The notes under the pieces: model-generated
The model's input: the letters and a program-made list of their open reading frames with translations, nothing else
Database searches by the model: none
What the model was told of the DNA's origin: nothing
Program-made: the position numbers and the translations under genes
Shown: positions 23,101-32,000 of the stretch, piece after piece
Position numbering within the stretch: the first letter of the stretch is position 1
Layout of the letters: the number at the start of each line of letters is the position of its first letter
From: Phoronis australis
Lineage: Eukaryota; Phoronida; Phoronidae
Direction: 5' to 3'
DNA: 38,548 nt
Assembly (NCBI GenBank): GCA_002633005.1
Contig: NMRA01000098.1
Location: forward strand, 306,782 to 345,329

Positions 23101-25949
23101 GACATTTCAGAAAATCAAAAGGATGCCAAACCCGGTTTTGACTTATTAAAAGATACATAAACGACTTTACTCTCCAGTTTTCTGGAACAAAATAATGGCC
23201 TGTAACATGGGCGGCGCACCATAGGGGGCTGGCTGGGGGGGCTATAGCCCCCACTTTTTTCAGTGCTCCGACGTTCAAGGTCTATGGGCGGTACACAACA
23301 GGGGGACGGGGCTATAACCCTGCATTTTTTTCAGTGCTGCGCTGCCCATGTGTAACTCTCGACTACTCTGAAAAGTTCGGAAAAATTTGAAACTATTTTG
23401 AAAGTCTGCTAATAGGCTAAGCACGACCTACGCCTCGGAGAATTACACGGCAACTGTGGGAAAAGACCACCCACCAAGGACCAAAATGCGAGATAGGGAC
23501 ATGAGTTTTTAGTTAATTCCAGCTCTTTCAAGATTGACGCCAATGATGCATTATCAAATGACAGGACCAGAATTGGTTGAATTCATCAAAACATGGTTTA
23601 GTTTCCTTTTTTGCGAAGTCAATTTTTCACAAACAAAGCACACATTTTTCGGATAAATACTCTTTAGAATAAAGGTCCTTTGGTTTTGAGACCACAAACC
23701 TATGAAAATGGAAGTAGTAATAAGAAAAACACAACTTAATTCAGAAGCCCAAAAGGTCACTGCTCCTTAAACGTCTTTCCGACTAACTTCCTGTTGGACT
23801 ATCGACCTGCAGGAATGCAAAAAGGGGACACACGTAACAGATTTGAACTACAAAGAAATCACAAAAGTATTATTGTTATTATAATTGTTAATGTCATATT
23901 ATTGTTTGTGTAAGATAGTATATTTTAGTAAGAATGTAGGATCCATGTCTATGGTCCGAAGCTCCAGTGTTAGCTCCAATCCTTACTCCGACAACAAAAA
24001 TCGGTCGCTCTAATGTACAAACCTCATAGCTGAATACATTCACCATATTAACGAGAGTTACGCCTAAAGTGTAACTAAAGATTCCATTACTAAATATATA
24101 CATCACAGGAATGACAGCTTTTGCAATGTGTGCAAGGACACCTGTCAAATGATTAAAGTTCTACACTAAGAAAATCGTAAAAAGTGTAAAAAAATACCTC
24201 TCCGGCCTAAGTATAGTAAAATATACAGAAAATTCCTGTAAATCCCTAAAATTAACAAAAACTATTTTATAACTGCTTTCACAATGCATGTATTATGAAA
24301 AACAACATCCTGCCCAATCTTCGAACTTTTATCATAGCAAAATGTATTGTTTAAAATTTCAATTTTATTTTCAGGTGATACACTGAATAAATGTCACTAG
24401 TATGAAGTCTGGAAACTTCTAGGTTAAAGGACAATTGACCAAACTATGCAGTGATGCTGAAAGTGATGATGACAATACGACAGTCTCCATGGTGGTGGGA
24501 AAAGAGTCATCGGGATGTGTTAGTGATGCTAAAAGTGATGTTCACAGGACATTTAATAAGGGTGTAGCAAAGTTAAGAGGATCTGCCTTTGATAATGAAA
24601 GTAGCAATGAATATCATAATTATGTTTTTTGTGTCTTAAGCTACATAGTGCCATCTCAGTTCCCTAAGGTGTTCATTGTCACCATCATCACTTCGACAAC
24701 AGCCTTTCAGAGTTTTGTTAATTAGACAATACAGACAAATGGCACTGCAGTTTTTGCAGTTTAAACATCTTTAAAAATAATTGTTTTCAGTTATTGACAA
24801 TGGTAATCACTATGTATCAGCATTTTGTATGAAGAAAGCAAACACGATTTAATCTAAAACTATTACATTTTCTTTAATTATATTTGTAGTCGCAATTGTC
24901 ACTAAGATGGTTGGAGTCTGAAATTGTGGTGACTGGAAGCCTGCTAAGATCCGTATGTTGCGCAGGATGAAATTGTTTGTACATGTATATCACAATCATT
25001 GTTTCTATGGATGTACATGTATCCTATATGTTTGGTGCCCATCATTTGATTTTAAAGATAATTTGGATATGAATAGTTCACTATGTGCCAGATCAATAAT
25101 TAATAATCATTAATAAGTTTTCATCTGTGAGAGTTTTTATTGGCGAATTAAGCAAGAATGTCATTCACGATGGTTTCAACGTGTTTGTAGAAGAGTATTT
25201 TTATCAAAGGTATCAACATACACCGTAGAGCCTGACAGAGATGGTGTCATCTGCTCACGTTTCAGAATTAGAAAACGGACATTTGCCGCACATTACTTTC
25301 CCTGTATCTCTCACTCTCATTTCACTTCATGGATATGACTTGAAGGGTAATCGACACTTGTTGTCCCTCTGTACATATCCGATGATGTCTTGTTGAATAA
25401 GACGAAACGTTGAGTTACCATGAACTTCTTTATTTGTGCGGCAATTGTCCGTTTTCTAATCGTACTTTGGTCAAAAATGATGTGGTTTCAGAATTATAAA
25501 CAGATAAAAGGATCATTCATTTTTAAGTTTGAAAGTGGTAAAATCTGTGGTGGACCCATACACGTTATTCCAGTGGTCTTTGGAGGAGTGTATTTTTGGC
25601 ACATAAAACATTAACCGGATGTGACATTTACATAGTTGCGGGGCTTGTATATTAGGTGGAAAATCGGGTTATAAAAATACTGGGGTATATATCTAATGGG
25701 ACATATAAAGTTGCGGGGTATATATTGTATACACCCAATGGGGCATATGTACTTGCGGGCTATATATTGTTCTGGGGTATATACCTAGCGAGGTATATAT
25801 AATTACGGGATATATATTGTTCCGGGGCATATACCCAATGGGGCATATATAGTTGCGGGCTATATATTATGTATATACCCCGGAACGAGGTCTCAAAATT
25901 TTACCCCACTTCAAGGTTTCAAATAATAACCCCACTTCTGCATACAAAC

Positions 25950-26013
<64 letters not shown>

Positions 26014-29000
26014 TATATTCATCTCATTGGTCATACCCACTAAATAACAATGGCGTACTAAAATCGCCAGGTTTTAGTCTCACCAAATGTAGCTCAGCAG
26101 CAATACCACAGGCACCGACACCGACAGCTGGAGAAGAAAATGGTCCCTTATGAAGTAAGCAATGCCACATAGACTCATGAAACCGGAGGCGAACCAGCAT
26201 TGGAAAAGAATACCCAGGTACATCCGATATTTAACGCCAACAATTTCCATTACTGAAACAACAAATATTTCAACGGCCACTCAATTCGAACACCAAAGTC
26301 ATTTTGTGAAAAGTTAGCGGTATAGAAGCAATCAAATAAAAATCGTGGGTGATAAAAAATATGTGTGATAGAAAACATGTGAAGAGTAAGATTATGTTGT
26401 CACAGCTATGAAAGCCAAATAGGGTCGCCGACTTGAATAGATGAAGTATAATTTGTGAATGTCGTTGTTAAGGATTTTCATGATAAAACAACTTTCCAAA
26501 TTCTTGCGTTGTACAAAATCTCTTTGGTGCCATTCTCTCCTCTGCCATAAGATGCATCAAAATACATATAGTGTTTTTTCATTTCTATAAACGACAAGTA
26601 TTTCTATTATGTATTCATTTTGCTTCTCACTCTAATTAGAACCGGGTAGGTATCGCATTTCTTGCAAAATGCACACAGTGTCACCACGTGAACTGCATGG
26701 CAGACTATATACCTACGTTATTTGCTGCCACAGCGGCTGGCACATGTCGCTTTTGTTTATTAGAACGATATTTTTTCACATTTTAATTATTGAAAAGCAA
26801 TATTTCGTAAATCTAATGAGAATATACCTTCAGTATTTTAAATTTACAGTTTTAATGTCATTTCATTTGGACATAGGTAGATTGATACATTTAAAGCTCA
26901 AAATGTGCACGTAAAACTTAGATGAGTCAACCCGAAACTAGAGTACTTAGCGATAACGAAGGCCACCATCCAAACTAGAGTAGTTACTGATGACGAAGGT
27001 CACTGTCCAAACTAGAGTACTTACCGATGAAGAAGATCACTGTTCAAACTAGAGTACTTGCCGATGACGAAGGTCAACGTCCATACTAGAGTACTTACCG
27101 ATGACGAAGGCCACTGTCCATTTTCCTGCAGCTGCATTACCAACGAGAAATCGGAGAACCACAAATGGTATGTAGTGCCCATATTGTGACGTCACCGCTG
27201 CAGACAGGGATGCGAGAATCTCCAAGACTACTGCCGCTAAAATAGTCTTTTTCCGACCAATTCTAGAACAGTAACAATAGAATCAAATCCGTGTAGGACA
27301 TTGTTTCATAACAATAGAAATATGTTAGTTCTTCGTTCCACGTAAGTGTAGCATGGCTTAAAAGCGGCTTTCTAGACTACTCCTAATCTAGGATATAAAG
27401 TTACGTGTGTAGACTGCGTACGAGAACTTTGGGGGTGATGTATGAATGTATTTTGGCTGCCGCCATACATGGTTGGCGCAGTGTGACATAATGCAGACTT
27501 ATGTCAGACATAAATCATAATTACGTTAGACACATATTGGAAATATATTTGATATAAATGGGAATAACGTCTGACATAACTCTGAATCATGTCAGACATA
27601 AATCCAATTATGTATGACATAAATCAGAATTATGTCAGACATAAACAATAATGTCTGATATGAATTAATTCATGTCTGACAAAATTTTCGAATAATATCG
27701 TACATAATTCGTTAATGCCAACCATAATCCTTATGTCAGATATAAAGAGTAATATCCACCATTATTCTGACATAAATACTATTTATGTCTGGCATAAGTC
27801 AACCAATGAGAATTATGGTTGACATTAATGAATTATGTACGATACTATTTGAGAATAGTGTCAAACATAAATAATTGTGTCTGACATAATTCGGATTTAT
27901 GTCGCGCTGCGCCAACTACAGCCATATGCGCTTGGCTAACTAATACCATAGTTTTGGTATCTTTTCATGTCGTATCAAGATTAGATGACTACAAACAATG
28001 ATCTGGCCACGCCCTCAAAAGCGTACATGTTAAGATTATCAGTGAATTCAAAATAAAAAAACTTGAAATTACATATCTGATGTTAACAAAGAACTCTATG
28101 AAAATTCCTCCAGTTCTGTGAAGTTAACCGACTAAGAACGAGATTTCTAAGTGAGGACTTTGTAGTCTCCAGGTCTTCTTCGATGTAGATTACACTTACA
28201 TGTCTGATATGGTGCCAAATGTGACGGCACCTGTCAAAAATCCTGTCATGTAGATGGACGATGCAAGGGTCACTAGATATTCATTGTCACAAACTAGATC
28301 CCACTGAAAGACAATGCAATAATGTTATTACAAATCTGCTCGTCCACAGTCTCTTAAAGAAGGCACCACCAACAATTCTAGGCCACAGCTGAAAATTAAA
28401 GAACAAAAAACACGCAATTTCTAGTTTGTACGCGAATACTTTCCTCCAAAAAGTGTGGTTGGGCCCTCACGACGTCCTTGGTCTGCAGTGCAATGTGTCA
28501 CGAGTCAGTGGTTCGTTCCAGTCGCCCGGTAGTATACCCGTCAAAGGAATTCCAGGCGATAAGTAGCAGCCATTTCAATTCAAATAAAGGGTGAGACGTT
28601 ACTTTCGAAAAGCAAATACTTCTAGCTGTGAAGAGAGCTTGTGCTTTAGCACCAGATCACAGAAACACTCAATATTGCTGGCTTGTAACCTGAGTGCCAA
28701 ATCGAGGCCATAAACTACTTTAGATTTAACTTATCGAGCTCTGTCGCCGAAGCCTACCGACTTTTAAAAGCCTAAACCGAATGACGAGTTCTAAACAATA
28801 AACATGTATAGTTCAGTGCAGTGATCGCTATTTTGGTTGAGAACACACCGATAAGACACGTGGTATTATACACTACTGTACTGTTGTCAAATTGTTTACC
28901 ATCCTTTCAAATCAATTATGAGAGATTCACTACCGTTCGCTAGAGAAAACAATAATCTTTTACAGTAAATAGGAATCATCTGCCATTTGGCGGCCATTTT

Positions 29001-32000
29001 GTTCGGCGCCATTTTGAAAAATCAACTTCCACTTCTCCGATTTCGGTGGACTTTTCTATCAAATTAAGGGGTGTAGGGACGTACTATTTTTGCAAAAAAG
29101 TCTCCAAGTTATCCGTAGAATGTCTAGACTAAAACTCAAGTAAACTAGTTACTGTGGTTTGTTGTTGGAGAAAACTACAAGCTCGTTTGCAGACGGGGAA
29201 GAAAGAAGGACAATGTTTATGCCATTTTTTGCGATAAGAAAAGATTCATTAGGTCACGTGATGTGATCAAGAAGATGGCGGATTGAACGGGATGAACTAC
29301 TTGCAAGAAAAGATGAACAGATACAGGTTGTCTCAAAATATATGCAACTCATGTCCCCGCCGATAATTCTGCAAATATTGATAGGTTTGCTCGTAGCCTA
29401 CTAACAACTACTCATGAGTCAAAATGCCTAGAATGTAGAAGATGAAAGTATTTTTGTGGTTAATAACTTTGACAAGTATTCTCAGAAAAGCCATGTTTAT
29501 TTTGAGGTACAGGACAGTGACTGCAAGATGTCATGACGCTGCGCATATGACGAGAGAAGACAATGTGTCAAGGTGATTGACAACATGGCAGAGCTTCCCG
29601 TTTGTCTGCAGTGAAATTATAGTGCTAGTGCTCTCGTGAATGCATCGCTTGAGATAAATCCTTAATGTTATATTTTGTAATTGTTATGTTGTTAGTTTCA
29701 TGAAAATATCATCCTTCGAGGATATTTTTGTTTGAGTAAAAATTGTTGTTACGATAATAGGTCGCGTCTATATTGTGATGCATTGTATAAAACAAACACC
29801 GCAAAATGAGATATGAGAACCGACACGTATTTATGAAGACTTCTTCTACGTTATCAAGATATCGGTCGTGAATAAGTGGAACTTATTGTATCACACAAAG
29901 GTGCGATACTTTGGACGACAAAGAGGTTACACGCTAGAGTAAGATATTTTAATACTGCAATCGAGAAAAGGCTATGCCAAAATAATTTCAGGAGTTGTTT
30001 GTTCGGTACGTCCTGCCAACCAAACTTTACACAAGACCAACGTGACTTCTCTTACAACCAACCCACTGGAGGGCAATGTGAACGTGGATGTTTAGTGAGC
30101 CATAGCCTTTCATCTAGAAATCTTATAATCGATCCTACCGACTACATTATCCATAATATTAATGTTAACTCCAACGCAGACAATCATTGGCTCAAGTACG
30201 CAAACTTGCGATTGGTTAATTTGGGAGAAACCGGAAATGTTGAAAATAAACTTTTCAAAATTCGCGCACTGAGGCCGCGGAACTCGAGTATACCATCCTT
30301 ACTCAGGTCTTTGGGAACCCATTCGTTAAGCCGCGTCACGTAGACCCGAGAAACCCCAATTCATATCAACAGGAGCAAGTGATTGCACAACCTTTTCTTG
30401 CATGTTCCCCACGTTTACGGAACGCAGCCCTGATGTCGTTCCGTTGACTTTTGCAGCGCCACCAGATCTGATCACATGAGACGGCTACGAAAGAACGTAC
30501 AACGATCGCAATTTCCCTAAGGAGAAATGTATCCTGCCTCGTAAATAAGACGTCCTAAAAACGGGCAGCGCGTTTGGCAATATTGGATTATATTTTAATG
30601 TTATATTTAATAGTCAAACACGCTGGCCTTTGATTTTTCCAAGACTTTAACTTTTAGATGACATACTAAAATTATAGACTAAATCATATTGGATATCTGA
30701 AAGCCATTGGTGTAGCATTTCATTTTGCGAATTAAGTAGTCAAATATGACTTAATTAACCAAGTGAAATTCTTGATGGACGACCCGATAAATGAATAAGC
30801 GTTAGTTGTGAAAGTGATTTAGTGATTTCTGGGTATAATTTTTCATGGATTTTAATTTACGAATTGGAAATCGATTTTGAGGATTTGATGAATATACGTA
30901 TGAATTGTGCACATGTTTATAAATCTAATGACAGTTTTGAGTTTGTGCAGTTGCGACATTTTGTTGAGTCTGCAAATTGTCGCATAAATTTTTTGACAAC
31001 TTGTGCTTCGAAGAACTGTACAAAAGAAAGATACGACAGCTTGTGCTTGTGCTTCGAAGGTCTACAAAGGCGTGATGATTGCGACATTTTGTCACGTTGT
31101 GACAGTTTGAGGTCGTACAACGCAATAAAGACCTTTTACGATGAATTAACAACCCGATACTTCAGACTGTATGAGTAAATCCAATACCTGTCTTACGACA
31201 AGATACAATACGACAATCGTTTGCATTGCATCATATTTTTTAGAGTCAACGTCTATTTCCGCCATATTCAACATAGTTTCCCCCAATCTCATCATCCTGT
31301 TAACCTTGATACTCCCATCTTTCGTCACAGTAATACACTTTACTGTCGATACCGTTATATTGCATACGATGCCATTCCCTAAATCTCGTGGCTCACAAGA
31401 CTAAAAGCGATCTTGTCCTTTATTAGAAGGTTCACCGTTACCGTTTTTACGGATCGTGATAGACATATCATCATTTTATCACTTGGTGTATAAAGGAATT
31501 ATACTTTGAGTTTTTTTTTTTGAAATTTCAAGGCCGAGAGATATCACACGAATTATTCATCTGGTCATGGAATGTGTGTGGTGTATTGAATTGCCAAGGT
31601 TTCCTCACGTGAGAATGTTTATTTAACCTGTTTCTTCATGATATCATTAGATAATGTTGACTAAAATTCTTATCTCGAGTCCATTTATTTGGGGGAAATC
31701 TCAGGTTTACTAAAAAGCGCCGAGCAAATTCACATCATTCGTCTCAGCAGTGTTGAACTGACAAAAATTTTTGACACTGAGCACTGAGATTTCTTCAGAG
31801 AACCTGATAAAATATCTTAGCGTTGTCTGCACTTAGAAGGGATTTGAAAGAGGACTTGTTAATCAGAGTTGATTATTTATAGTTCATCTTTCTAATTATG
31901 GGCCTGGTATGCATAGGATAGAGTTGTTTTGTTACGCTAAATTGGATAGCAACATTCTGGCTGGCGACATTTATTGAAATCACGAGACCGTACATGATTC

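Noticed and set aside
25853-26153. Frames with YIYIYI runs
   Set aside because: They translate the (TA)n microsatellite.
29876-30343. 155-codon open frame as a gene
   Set aside because: No family motif, no splice or start context, inside SLC22 intron 1 on the opposite strand; a frame of this length can arise by chance in a window this size.
30822-31178. 118-codon Cys-containing frame as a small secreted protein
   Set aside because: No signal peptide, the Cys pattern follows from duplicated DNA strings, and other frames are equally open.
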